Source: Winslowiella toletana (GTDB taxonomy: Bacteria; Pseudomonadota; Gammaproteobacteria; Enterobacterales; Enterobacteriaceae). From it: 64,000 nucleotides of DNA. Of the stretch, positions 1 through 7,788 are shown one piece after another. Position 1 is the stretch's first letter, and each line of letters starts with the position of its first letter. The translations under genes and the position numbers were made by a program. Below the pieces are notes generated by a model. That model did no database searches. It saw only the letters and a program-made list of their open reading frames with translations, and was not told where the DNA came from. The DNA lies in contig NZ_JAGGMQ010000001.1 in NCBI RefSeq assembly GCF_017875465.1, forward strand, positions 2,356,001 through 2,420,000. The letters are read 5' to 3'.

Positions 1-693
1 GGCCTCCACTTCAATCACGCGTAAATCTAAATTATGCAGCATTTGCAGCAGCACAAAATAGCAGGGAGATTCCACCGCCACCACATCGCCGGGCTTTACC
101 GTGGCGCGTAAAGAGAGCGAGAGGGCTTCAATACAGCCATTGGTAATCAGAATATCGTCAGGATTAATATTGCAGCCATAATCAATGGCGCGCCGGGCAA
201 TTTCAGCTTTAAGCGGCGAATAGCCGGTGCCTTTCACCGTATTTCCCAGCAGGAAGGGTTTGGTATAACCCATCTGGCGCATCAGCAGACCAATCTTTTT
301 GATCGGATAGAGTGAGCTGGCGCCGTTCGCCAGATCGAGCCGGATACGACAGTCGGTGCCCACCATCGCCAGATGCAGTTCAGTCTGCTCATCCAGTGGC
401 GCAATCTCGCGCGACTGCTCCGGCAGCGCCAGTTTATCGCGCTGCGGCCGGGTTAATGGCGCGACAAAGAATCCCGATTTGGGTCTGGCCACCGCGTAAT
501 GCTCATCCTCCAGCGAACGCAGCGTTTTTAGCGCCGTCGTCAGGCTGACACTGTACTGGGTTGCCAGTGTGCGCACAGAAGGCAAACGGGTATCGGGCGG
601 CAGCGTACCATCGTGGATTGCCTGTTTAATCTGCTCGGCAATCTGGCGGTAACGGCTTCCCTGACTCTCCTGATCTGTTCCAGCAATGGACAT
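1..693 (-). CDS. MocR-family (GntR-HTH/aminotransferase) regulator, partial
   Basis: Only the N-terminal 231 residues lie in the window; the rest runs off the left edge. The ATG at 691-693 gives MSIAGTDQES. Residues about 13-75 form a GntR winged helix (LPSVRTLATQYSVS is the recognition region). After a linker, a fold-type I aminotransferase-like domain begins (NGCIEALSLSLR, VESPCYFVLL). This is the MocR/PdxR architecture, whose members bind PLP and usually control a neighbouring amino-acid or vitamin gene. The PLP lysine would lie beyond the edge, so I cannot say whether it is kept. The gene is divergent from the biosynthetic operon starting at 895, with a 201-bp shared control region, so it is probably that operon's regulator (inference). 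Confidence 0.85.
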   Translation of the reverse strand, partial: MSIAGTDQESQGSRYRQIAEQIKQAIHDGTLPPDTRLPSVRTLATQYSVSLTTALKTLRSLEDEHYAVARPKSGFFVAPLTRPQRDKLALPEQSREIAPLDEQTELHLAMVGTDCRIRLDLANGASSLYPIKKIGLLMRQMGYTKPFLLGNTVKGTGYSPLKAEIARRAIDYGCNINPDDILITNGCIEALSLSLRATVKPGDVVAVESPCYFVLLQMLHNLDLRVIEVEA

Positions 694-741
694 CTGTTCC
701 ACCCCATATCGATCTGATCTGTACATATTCATGAGATTACT

Positions 742-763
742 TTGATAGTAGTTTAACTATCAA
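742..763. promoter_or_regulatory. Candidate operator in the divergent mocR/operon promoter
   Basis: A perfect 8-bp inverted repeat, TTGATAGT and ACTATCAA separated by 6 bp, lies about halfway between the two divergent genes. A short direct repeat (GATCTGATCTGTAC, around 711-724) lies closer to the regulator gene. MocR proteins usually bind paired direct or inverted half-sites near their own promoter, so this is a plausible binding site. The region is AT-rich, but I cannot assign -35/-10 boxes confidently. Confidence 0.4.
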
Positions 764-894
764 GCGCTTAACAATAATGAATTTGAATCACAGGTTTTCG
801 GGTAACTTTGCGGTTTTTTTGGACGAGGACGCACTTAATTGCATCCCCCCATTCGGGGCAACCCTGTATTTATTTTCCAAAGGAAAAAGGCAAA

Positions 895-2367
895 ATGAAT
901 AACCTTTCTGTGATGATGAAAGATATAGAAACATATCTTTCTGAAGCAATTATTATGTCAGCCAGGCAGTGTGCAAAACGTTTAATCCTTTCCCTTCCCG
1001 ATCAAGTTAACATCAGCAATAACAAAGTATTACTTGCTTATGGCGGCGGCAAAGACAGCAGCTATATGGTGGCATGGGTACGCTATATTCAGGGTTTACT
1101 CTGGCAGGAAAAAGGCGAAACCTTTCGTTTACGCATCAGCACCAACCGCCATGCCGGTATGAATGACCAGGTCATGGCAAATATTGACCGCGTCTATCAG
1201 GCATTAAATATTTATGATGATGATTACGTCGAATGTTTACTGACCGATGGTTTATTAATTCGCCGCTTCGCGCGCGATTTACCGATGCCCGATTCCGTGC
1301 GCCGTCAGAATCGCACCGATGTGCTGATGAATGGCCACCGTTTTCAGGCCGATGCCCGCTCCACCTTCTGTAACGCCTGCAACCTTAGCATGGTCAACTC
1401 GTTTGGCCTCGCCGCTCACTATGATGGCGGCGTGGATATTATTATTACCGGCGACTCCCCGGAAGAGCAGACCGCCTATCTCGCCTGGGCGCGCCACCTC
1501 TCACGCCTGTTTGACGCGCCGGAAGTGGCCAGAGGGCGCGGTTTCTCCGGCTTTCTGCAGACGCTGGATGGCGTGGCGGAGCGCTACTTCAGCCATATTT
1601 ATGGCGCGGACAATATCACCCCGGCCCATCGTATTACCCACCAGCTGCCGCGCGACCCGCTGTTTTTTAATATCTATCAGGACACCGCCTATGAGGCGGG
1701 GGAACACTGGGCATTGCTTAGCGAGTTTATGCAGTTCCGTTTTGACGAACTGATGTTCAGTTTTTCCGAATCCGACTGCGGTAACCCGACGCTGATGGCG
1801 CATATTCGCGGTCTGCGCGCAGAAACCCTGCTGCAACGCAGCTATGGTGAAGGCATTCGCGAATATGTGCGCTTTGCGCTCGGGCTGATGCAGCAGAAGG
1901 ATTTTCCGCCGCATCTGATCGCTGAAATGGCGGCGCGTTATCAGGATGATGACGCCATCGCCGCGCAGCGACAACGTGCGGCACAGTTTGCCCTTGATGC
2001 CTTTGGCCTGTCGACAGAGCAGCTGATTTGCATGATCTGGTCGCCTTTTACCGCCGGCGGCCAGCATCTCGCTGACTATCTTAACCGGCAACATATCGAC
2101 ATTCCGCCAGGCGAGATTACTGCGCTGTTAGCCAGTAGCGAAGAACCGGTCAGTCTGCAGCTGTGCAGCCAGCTGGAACAGCTCTCCGGGCTGACCTTAG
2201 CCCAGCTGCGTCAGTGCTACCGCAGCCCGCTGGTGACCTCACTGCTGGATCGTAAACCGCAGGATCCGCTGTCACGTATTCTGCGCTATGACCCGCACAA
2301 AATGATTATTCAGGTTAATAACGGCGTTCTGCAGGACGCCATCACTGAAGTGATCTCCGGACGCTAA
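895..2367 (+). CDS. PP-loop ATPase (AANH/TtcA or N-acyl amidotransferase type), biosynthetic
   Basis: A 490-residue protein. The ATG at 895 is chosen over an in-frame ATG at 808 because AGGAAAAAGG lies just upstream and the family-like region begins after it. Residues 48-56 (AYGGGKDSS) are the PP-loop (SGGxDS) of adenylating ATP pyrophosphatases. A Cys-x-x-Cys pair (CNAC, residues 159-162) precedes a second conserved-looking segment (ITGDSPEEQ), like the paired elements of TtcA-type thiolases and PseA/WbuX amidotransferases. Such enzymes adenylate a carbonyl or carboxyl and let a sulfur or ammonia nucleophile displace AMP. With the free-standing glutaminase two genes downstream, it could act as the synthetase half of a split asparagine-synthetase-like amidating enzyme (inference). 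The C-terminal about 200 residues are helical and not recognised. First gene of a six-gene operon. Confidence 0.75.
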   Translation: MNNLSVMMKDIETYLSEAIIMSARQCAKRLILSLPDQVNISNNKVLLAYGGGKDSSYMVAWVRYIQGLLWQEKGETFRLRISTNRHAGMNDQVMANIDRVYQALNIYDDDYVECLLTDGLLIRRFARDLPMPDSVRRQNRTDVLMNGHRFQADARSTFCNACNLSMVNSFGLAAHYDGGVDIIITGDSPEEQTAYLAWARHLSRLFDAPEVARGRGFSGFLQTLDGVAERYFSHIYGADNITPAHRITHQLPRDPLFFNIYQDTAYEAGEHWALLSEFMQFRFDELMFSFSESDCGNPTLMAHIRGLRAETLLQRSYGEGIREYVRFALGLMQQKDFPPHLIAEMAARYQDDDAIAAQRQRAAQFALDAFGLSTEQLICMIWSPFTAGGQHLADYLNRQHIDIPPGEITALLASSEEPVSLQLCSQLEQLSGLTLAQLRQCYRSPLVTSLLDRKPQDPLSRILRYDPHKMIIQVNNGVLQDAITEVISGR

Positions 2368-2384
2368 TGCGTTAAGGGCGAAAG

Positions 2385-3662
2385 ATGAAAAAGATATTTC
2401 TGCAAATTGGCGCCACCCGCGACGGACAGAATCCTTACTGCGAAGTGGCGTGCCGCGAAGGCTATTTCACCGTGCTGGCTGAGATGGGCGATTACGTTGA
2501 TTATCAGTCGATTTGTCTGGAACTGCCGTTCGATATGGTTCTGCGCGTTAACCGTCCGGAAAGCCCGTTTGAAGTGATGCAGGCGTATATGAATGCCGGT
2601 CTGCTTGAACATCCACAGGTGGTGCTGGCGGGATTTGAAGCCTACAACCAGAGCGCCGGACGGGTGCGCGAGATGCTGGCTGACCCGCTCGATCGCCGTA
2701 GTTTTATTCCGCTGGATAAATATGCCCAGCGCATGGCGCTGAACAAAACGCACTCCGCTTTGCCGCAGCCGGAGTTTCGTTTTTTTGCTTCAGCGATCAG
2801 CATTCGTGATGCGCGCGACGCGCTGCTCTATCCCTGCGTGATTAAACCAGTGGATGGCGGCGGCGGGCTGGGCGTCTGGCTGGTGAAGTCGGCGCAGGAA
2901 CTGGACAGAGCGGTGGAGAAACTGGTGACCACCATGAACTACGGTGGCCGCTGTTTTTCCGGTTTTATCGTCGAAAGCTGGCTGCAGGGCGTGGAGTTTT
3001 CCTTGCAGGGGGTGGTGTGCAACGGCGTGCCCCATGCGCTGACCTGCTGTCAGAAGCTGATTGAGCCGGTCAAAAGCGCAGACGGCATCACCAGCTTTTA
3101 TGAGTCGGGACACGTCGCTGTCGCAGCCCACCAGCTACCGCCAGCGTTTAGCGCGTTAATGGCCCTGTGCTGCGACACCTTCGACTACCGCCAGGGGGCG
3201 TTCCATATCGACTTTATCGTGGTCGATGGGATACCGCACTTTCTTGAGATGGGTTTTCGCCTCTCCGGTATGGGGGTGGTGAACCTGGTGAAAGAGGTGA
3301 CGGGCCTTAACTGGGCAGAAATTGCGTTTAATATTGAGCAGGGGAAACGCTTCGCCGGGCTGCCAGCAGCGAAAACCCCGCGGGCGGTTGGCCAGCTGCG
3401 CCTGCGCCAGACCAGCCAGCTGACGGCAGCGGAGTTCTGGGTACATCAGAACCAGCGCGGCAGCGTACTGGCGCCGCTGAAATTACCGCAGATTAGCGTC
3501 TCCCGCGACTCAACCCTGTACGCCGATCTGACCCGCCACGCCGGTATTCTCGGCACCCTGCGCCTCTGCGCGCCAGATCAGCACGAAATTATCGCCGTGT
3601 TTAACGCTGTCGCCACACTTAGCCCACTGCCGCTCAGGGAGGATTTACGATGTGCAGGATGA
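2385..3662 (+). CDS. ATP-grasp carboxylate-amine ligase
   Basis: 425 residues with an ATP-grasp domain over about residues 120-330: the glycine-rich nucleotide loop CVIKPVDGGGGLGVW, the VESWLQGVEFS strand, and the metal-binding segment GAFHIDFIVVDG followed by HFLEMGFRLSG (acidic plus Arg/Gly). This resembles the L-amino-acid ligase/carbamoyl-phosphate-synthase-like branch, which makes amide or peptide bonds through an acyl phosphate. The first about 110 residues look like a pre-ATP-grasp domain. It starts 17 nt after the PP-loop gene with an AAAGATG context, and its 3' end overlaps the next gene by 13 nt, so the three are probably co-translated. By analogy with DdaF in dapdiamide synthesis it may join the pathway's unusual acid or amino acid to another amino acid (inference). 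Confidence 0.8.
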   Translation: MKKIFLQIGATRDGQNPYCEVACREGYFTVLAEMGDYVDYQSICLELPFDMVLRVNRPESPFEVMQAYMNAGLLEHPQVVLAGFEAYNQSAGRVREMLADPLDRRSFIPLDKYAQRMALNKTHSALPQPEFRFFASAISIRDARDALLYPCVIKPVDGGGGLGVWLVKSAQELDRAVEKLVTTMNYGGRCFSGFIVESWLQGVEFSLQGVVCNGVPHALTCCQKLIEPVKSADGITSFYESGHVAVAAHQLPPAFSALMALCCDTFDYRQGAFHIDFIVVDGIPHFLEMGFRLSGMGVVNLVKEVTGLNWAEIAFNIEQGKRFAGLPAAKTPRAVGQLRLRQTSQLTAAEFWVHQNQRGSVLAPLKLPQISVSRDSTLYADLTRHAGILGTLRLCAPDQHEIIAVFNAVATLSPLPLREDLRCAG

Positions 3663-4357
3663 TTATGGCGCAGGGCGCCTTTTCCGTTGAAGCCGTAATG
3701 CATGCCGCGCGCGCCATGAGCTGCGGTGAAACAGCGCAACATGACGGGCCCATCAAACAGCACCCCAATGGCTGGGGCTGTCTATGGCTGGATAACGGAA
3801 AAGTGCGCACCTTGCACGGAACCGGCACCTTTGCTGATGCGTTGCCCACCATCGATATCAGCGCGATCCGCACCGATTTTCTGGCGGTGCATGTGCGCCA
3901 CGCGACGCTAACTAAAAACAGTGGCAGGCAGTTTTCCCATCCGTTGCTGCGTAACAGCGGCAATACCCAGTGGTACATGATGCATAACGGTTTTCTGCCA
4001 ACCATCCATCAGCATCTGGGGATGGAGGCTTCGAGCTTCGACTCAGCGGAGTATCTGCAATATATCGTCGATCGCATCACACCCGCCGATATGAGCCGTC
4101 ACTATCTGCAGGAGAAGATGGCGCAGGTCGCGCCGGGTGGCAGTTCAGGCAATGCGTTTTTTATTACGCGCGAAAAAGCCTGGGCATGGCAATGGTATCC
4201 CGATGACACCCCTTTTCCTCACTACTTCACCTTGCACTGCTATCACGATAATAAGACTACCTACATTTCCTCCGAAATTATCCCGGATCTGGCGACCGCG
4301 TCCGGATGGCGACGGATGGAAAATCATGAACTTCATGAATTAACTTTTGCGGAGTAG
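3650..4357 (+). CDS. Class II glutamine amidotransferase (EgtC/YafJ-like)
   Basis: 235 residues beginning Met-Cys; removal of Met would expose Cys2 as the N-terminal nucleophile of class II (Ntn) glutaminases. Other family landmarks are present: NGWG (40-43), RHAT (83-86), HNG (112-114) and Asp131 in FDSAEYL, which match the glutamine-binding elements of GlmS/PurF-type domains. There is no synthetase domain, so it resembles stand-alone EgtC/YafJ proteins. It either feeds ammonia to a partner (the PP-loop protein encoded upstream is the obvious one) or hydrolyses a gamma-glutamyl amide, as EgtC does. Start: ATG at 3650 behind GGGAGG, inside the 3' end of the ATP-grasp gene. It is not GlmS, which is encoded intact elsewhere in the window. 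Confidence 0.8.
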   Translation: MCRMIMAQGAFSVEAVMHAARAMSCGETAQHDGPIKQHPNGWGCLWLDNGKVRTLHGTGTFADALPTIDISAIRTDFLAVHVRHATLTKNSGRQFSHPLLRNSGNTQWYMMHNGFLPTIHQHLGMEASSFDSAEYLQYIVDRITPADMSRHYLQEKMAQVAPGGSSGNAFFITREKAWAWQWYPDDTPFPHYFTLHCYHDNKTTYISSEIIPDLATASGWRRMENHELHELTFAE

Positions 4358-4360
4358 ATC

Positions 4361-5161
4361 ATGGCTATTTTCAATCAGATTCGCGTTATTAATCCTACCA
4401 TGTTTGTTGAAAGCACCTGGCTCGACGATATCGTTACTGCCCGCGTGCCGCTGCTGGTGCTGCGCGGTTTTCTGGCGACGGATGTCAGCCAGGCGGTGGT
4501 CGAAGACTTAACCCAATGCCGTGAGAAAGTACGGGTATCACACTATCCCAATGGCGCGTTAACCACCCTCGGCCCCTATCTGGCGAAATATACCGCAACG
4601 CCGGGAAACTACTTTACTGAGCTACGTGATCTGCAACCGTCGTTGCCAGATTCATTGATGACGCTCAAAGAGAATGTCTATCAGTGGGTGAAGAAGGCGC
4701 TGAAGCTGGAAACGCTGCAAACCGCGCAGGAGCCGGAGCTGGGAACCTATTCCGGCGCGATTGTGCGTTTTCATGCCGACGGCGTCGCCAACCCGCTGCA
4801 TAACGATCTGATTGTGCGGGATGCCGCCGAAAGCGGGCTGGCGGTAACCCATATCCTGCATCAGCTGAGCTGTGTGGTCTGCCTGCAGGAGTGCGACAGC
4901 GGCGGTGCGCTGCGCGTCTACAAGAAGAGATGGCAGCAGGAAGATGAGCAGTTCAAAACGCCGGGTGAGCTGGGTTATCAAAGTGCGGTAGTGGATGACT
5001 GTGAAACCTGTGAATTCAGTCCGCGCAAAGGCGATGTCTATATTTTTAACCCCGCCTACTACCACGAAATCGACCGGGTATCCGGCGATACCCGCATCAC
5101 GATGGGGTTCTTCTTCGGTTTAACCGACAAAAAAATGAAGAATGCGATTGCCTGGAGTTAA
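4361..5161 (+). CDS. Fe(II)/2-oxoglutarate-dependent oxygenase
   Basis: 266 residues. The HxD...H facial triad is visible as His147-Asn-Asp149 (PLHNDLIVRD) and His235 (AYYHEIDRV), followed by Arg245 (TRITMGFFFG), the position that holds the 2-oxoglutarate carboxylate. The surrounding strands (CLQECDSGGALRVY, GDVYIFNPAYYHE) fit the double-stranded beta-helix fold. Enzymes of this class hydroxylate, desaturate or epoxidise small amino-acid-like substrates. It starts 3 nt after the amidotransferase stop, with GGAG inside that gene's last codons, which indicates translational coupling. By analogy with DdaC, which epoxidises an amidated acyl-amino acid, it may tailor the product, but the substrate is unknown. 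Confidence 0.85.
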   Translation: MAIFNQIRVINPTMFVESTWLDDIVTARVPLLVLRGFLATDVSQAVVEDLTQCREKVRVSHYPNGALTTLGPYLAKYTATPGNYFTELRDLQPSLPDSLMTLKENVYQWVKKALKLETLQTAQEPELGTYSGAIVRFHADGVANPLHNDLIVRDAAESGLAVTHILHQLSCVVCLQECDSGGALRVYKKRWQQEDEQFKTPGELGYQSAVVDDCETCEFSPRKGDVYIFNPAYYHEIDRVSGDTRITMGFFFGLTDKKMKNAIAWS

Positions 5162-5210
5162 CACTGACACGGGTCGGCACTCCCGCCGCCCGGGATAAAG
5201 GAATAAGCCA

Positions 5211-5708
5211 ATGAATACCTTTGAAAAAATTGTAGCGCTGCTGGAAAAAAATCACGCGAACTTCCGGGTGATTGAGCATCCGCCAGAAGGCCGCACCGAG
5301 CTGATCAGCGCCATCCGTGGTAATGCGCCGGAGCAGGCGGCGAAAGCGATGGTATTGCAGGTGATTGCCGGCGCCGCGCCAGTACGCTATGTGCTGGCGA
5401 TTATTCCCGGCGACAGCAAGGTCAATTTCAAAGCGGTGGCGAAACTGATGGATGGCAAAAAATCGAGTTTTGCGCCGCCGGAAGTGGCGCAGGAGCTGAC
5501 CCAGTGCGTGATGGGCGCGGTTCCGCCGTTCAGTTTTGCCAGCGAGCTAGCCTTGCTGGTTGATCAACGTATGCGCAGCGCCGGTGAGCTGTTCTTTAAC
5601 GCCGGTGAACTGGATAAGTCGATTGCGCTTAACGCCGATGACTATTTCCGTGTGGTTGGCACTGAATGTTGTGGTGAGATTTCCGCGCCGGTTACTGCTA
5701 ACGCATAA
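5211..5708 (+). CDS. YbaK/ProX-type aminoacyl-tRNA deacylase
   Basis: 165 residues spanning a single YbaK/EbsC editing domain. Visible family features are Lys46 in AAKAMVLQV (the conserved lysine of the pocket), GDSKVNFK (67-74), GAVPPFSF (102-109) and LFFNAGELDKSIAL (127-140). Members hydrolyse mischarged aminoacyl-tRNA in trans (Cys-, Ala- or other aminoacyl-tRNAPro). It lies in the same operon as amino-acid-modifying enzymes and directly before an exporter, so a self-protection role is attractive: clearing tRNA charged with the pathway's own amino-acid analogue (inference). It starts 49 nt after the oxygenase with an AAGGAA ribosome-binding site. A housekeeping ybaK is expected elsewhere in the genome. 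Confidence 0.8.
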   Translation: MNTFEKIVALLEKNHANFRVIEHPPEGRTELISAIRGNAPEQAAKAMVLQVIAGAAPVRYVLAIIPGDSKVNFKAVAKLMDGKKSSFAPPEVAQELTQCVMGAVPPFSFASELALLVDQRMRSAGELFFNAGELDKSIALNADDYFRVVGTECCGEISAPVTANA

Positions 5709-5734
5709 CCCGCGCGTCGAAAAAGGAAAGTGTT

Positions 5735-6652
5735 ATGTCGGTCAAAGATATGTTGCTGGCTCTCTGTGTGGTGATTGCCTGGGGGGTGAATTTTGTCGTT
5801 ATTAAAGTGGGTCTTCACGATATGCCGCCATTTCTTCTGGCCGGTTTGCGTTTCGCGCTGGTGGCGCTGCCAGCGATTTTCTTTGTCAAACCACCCAAAA
5901 TCCCGCTCAAATGGCTGGTGGTTTATGGCATGACCATCAGTTTTGGTCAGTTCGCCTTTCTGTTTCTCGCCATCAAGCTGGGAATGCCCGCGGGTATTGC
6001 CTCGCTGGTGATTCAGGCACAGGCCTTTTTCACCATTCTGCTGGGCGCAGTAATGCTGTCAGAAAAACTGCGCTGGAATCATATCGCCGGCATTCTGGTG
6101 GCGGCAGCAGGCATGCTGGTGCTGGCGCAGGCCGGAATGCAGAACCAGAGCGGCAGTGGCATTACGCTGGTGACGCTGTTGCTGACGCTGGGCGCCGCAC
6201 TCTCCTGGGCGCTGGGCAATATCACCAATAAGGTGATTATGCGTAATAGCCGGGTGCCGGTGATGTCGCTGGTGGTGTGGAGTGCGCTGGTGCCAGTGGT
6301 GCCATTTTTTGTCTGTTCATGGCTGTACGAAGGGCCGCAGGCGATGGTGCTCAGTCTGGTCAATATTAATGCTTCCACCATTCTGTCGCTGATTTACCTG
6401 GCGTTTATCGCCACCATCGTCGGTTATGCCATCTGGGGGAATCTGCTGAGTCGCTATGAAACCTGGCGGGTAGCGCCGCTGGCGTTGCTGGTGCCGGTGG
6501 TGGGGATACTCAGTGCGGCGTTGCTGCTGGATGAAACGCTGTCGGTAATGCAGCTTACCGGTGCGGCGATCATTATTGCGGGATTACTGCTGAATGTATT
6601 TGGTGGTTTACTGACCTCCGCCCGCGTTACGCGGCAGCAGCATCAGCAATAA
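5735..6652 (+). CDS. EamA/DMT-family transporter, probable product exporter
   Basis: 305 residues with ten predicted membrane segments arranged as two EamA repeats of five (about residues 5-130 and 145-285), the layout of RhtA/YdcZ-type drug/metabolite transporters. Characteristic elements include CVVIAWGVNFVVIKVGL at the N-terminus and its counterpart GAALSWALGNITNKV at the start of the second repeat. It is the last gene of the operon, 26 nt behind the YbaK-like gene with GGAAAG upstream. Family members export amino acids and small metabolites, which fits removal of a toxic amino-acid-like product. Direction and substrate cannot be read from sequence. Confidence 0.85.
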   Translation: MSVKDMLLALCVVIAWGVNFVVIKVGLHDMPPFLLAGLRFALVALPAIFFVKPPKIPLKWLVVYGMTISFGQFAFLFLAIKLGMPAGIASLVIQAQAFFTILLGAVMLSEKLRWNHIAGILVAAAGMLVLAQAGMQNQSGSGITLVTLLLTLGAALSWALGNITNKVIMRNSRVPVMSLVVWSALVPVVPFFVCSWLYEGPQAMVLSLVNINASTILSLIYLAFIATIVGYAIWGNLLSRYETWRVAPLALLVPVVGILSAALLLDETLSVMQLTGAAIIIAGLLLNVFGGLLTSARVTRQQHQQ

Positions 6653-6656
6653 CAGT

Positions 6657-6679
6657 GGGGCCAGCATCTGGCTGGCCCC
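6657..6679. terminator. Convergent hairpin between EamA gene and ibpA
   Basis: A 9-bp perfect stem (GGGGCCAGC / GCTGGCCCC) with a 5-nt loop lies between the ends of the two convergent genes. There is no long T-run on either side, so it may be a weak or bidirectional terminator. Confidence 0.5.
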
Positions 6680-6690
6680 CGCACTTAACG

Positions 6691-7110
6691 CTATTTCAGA
6701 ATTTCAATCCGGCGTGGCTTCATCGATTCCGGCACGACTCGTTCCAGATCGATATACAGCAGGCCGTTCTCTAAACGCGCATCACGCACATGCACATGTT
6801 CGGCAAGCTGGAATTTGCGTTCGAAATTCCGCTCGGCGATCCCCTGATACAGATACTGGCGTTCAGGTTGCTGCTCTTCCGCATGGGCGCCGCGCACAAT
6901 CAGCAGATTGTCGTGGGAGGTGATATCCAGTTCACTCTGGGCAAAACCCGCCACCGCAATCGTAATTCGGTAGTGATTTTCATCCACCAGCTCCACATTA
7001 TAGGGAGGATAACCGCCGTTGCTCTGGCCCTGATTGGATTCCAGCAGGTTAATCAGACGGTCGAAACCAATGGCAGAACGGTAAAGTGGAGAGAGATCAA
7101 AGTTACGCAT
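6691..7110 (-). CDS. ibpA: Small heat-shock protein IbpA
   Basis: 139 residues, like E. coli IbpA (137). The N-terminus [19 protein letters not shown] is diagnostic, the alpha-crystallin domain covers about residues 38-125, and the C-terminal IEI motif (RRIEILK) mediates oligomer contacts. It holds aggregating proteins for ClpB/DnaK. In E. coli, ibpB follows immediately; here the next gene is the convergent EamA transporter, so this is a single-sHsp genome region, as known for Erwiniaceae. Expression is probably controlled by sigma-32 and an RNA thermometer in the leader. Confidence 0.95.
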   Translation of the reverse strand: MRNFDLSPLYRSAIGFDRLINLLESNQGQSNGGYPPYNVELVDENHYRITIAVAGFAQSELDITSHDNLLIVRGAHAEEQQPERQYLYQGIAERNFERKFQLAEHVHVRDARLENGLLYIDLERVVPESMKPRRIEILK

Positions 7111-7213
7111 AAGTAATAGCTCCTGATTTTCAGCGAGTTGTCATCACAACCTTCCACAACGGACAGGTTGCCAGTCATCAAAGCCGTACCCTGTCGGCAT
7201 ACTCTTTGTGACC
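7111..7213 (-). promoter_or_regulatory. ROSE-like RNA thermometer in the ibpA leader
   Basis: The roughly 100-nt leader between the sigma-32 promoter and the ibpA start carries the Shine-Dalgarno sequence AGGAGC (complement of 7119-7124) 8 nt before the ATG. A short upstream segment, UCGCU (complement of 7132-7136), can pair with it across a small loop, which is the UYGCU/AGGAG arrangement of ROSE thermometers in ibpA leaders. I inferred the structure by eye; upstream hairpins were not folded. Confidence 0.6.
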
Positions 7214-7222
7214 TTGATTTAA

Positions 7223-7250
7223 AAATGGTGACTATCTTGCCGCTTTCAAG
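7223..7250 (-). promoter_or_regulatory. Sigma-32 heat-shock promoter of ibpA
   Basis: On the minus strand, CTTGAAA (7250-7244) followed after about 15 nt by ACCATTT (7229-7223) matches the RpoH consensus (CTTGAAA and CCCCATNT). It is positioned to give a leader of about 100 nt. Confidence 0.7.
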
Positions 7251-7419
7251 AGCCAATGCTGTAATTTTTTTAACCATAATGCTGCGAATGGCATACACTC
7301 AGCTGAGATTCCGTCGGAAATCGGGCCAGAGTTACCACAGAGTAACCGGGAAGTTTCCCTGCCTGACGACGGAGAGACTCAGCCAGGCATTATGTCCATG
7401 ACTGAAGGGATAATCAGAG

Positions 7420-7788
7420 ATGAAAGCTATTAGCCGTTTCCATTTAGCCGGTTTATTCGCCTGCTGCTCACTGGCAGGCACCACAGGTTGTTCAAGCGTA
7501 ATGTCCCATACCGGGCCAAACCAGGGTTATTACCCCGGCACCCGCGCCAGCGCTGCGATTATCGCTGACAGTGATACCAGCTGGGCGCTGAAACCGCTGG
7601 CGGTGATCGATCTGCCGTTCTCCGCGGTAATGGACACGGTGCTGCTGCCGTGGGATTACCTGCGTTCCGACGATGATAAAAGTCAAGATTCACCGCGCGA
7701 GCGCGTGCTGCGCAGTGAAAAACTGGCGCATACCGAGGACAGCCTGAAAACCGCAGCGCCGATGGCGTCTAACTCAGTGCAGCCGTAA
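7420..7788 (+). CDS. yidQ: YidQ-family outer-membrane lipoprotein
   Basis: 122 residues. A hydrophobic signal (residues 8-22) ends at Cys24 in TTGCSSVMSH; the following CSSVMSHTG and YYPGTRASA are shared with E. coli YidQ (DUF1375). The -3 residue is Thr rather than Leu, a weak lipobox. LPFSAVMDTVLLPWDYLR is the second conserved block. Function unknown. It is transcribed towards yidR and the coding ends overlap by 20 bp. Confidence 0.85.
   Translation: MKAISRFHLAGLFACCSLAGTTGCSSVMSHTGPNQGYYPGTRASAAIIADSDTSWALKPLAVIDLPFSAVMDTVLLPWDYLRSDDDKSQDSPRERVLRSEKLAHTEDSLKTAAPMASNSVQP

Noticed and set aside
7138..7401. 87-codon plus-strand open frame upstream of yidQ
   Set aside because: Overlaps the ibpA leader and sigma-32 promoter and has no recognisable protein features.
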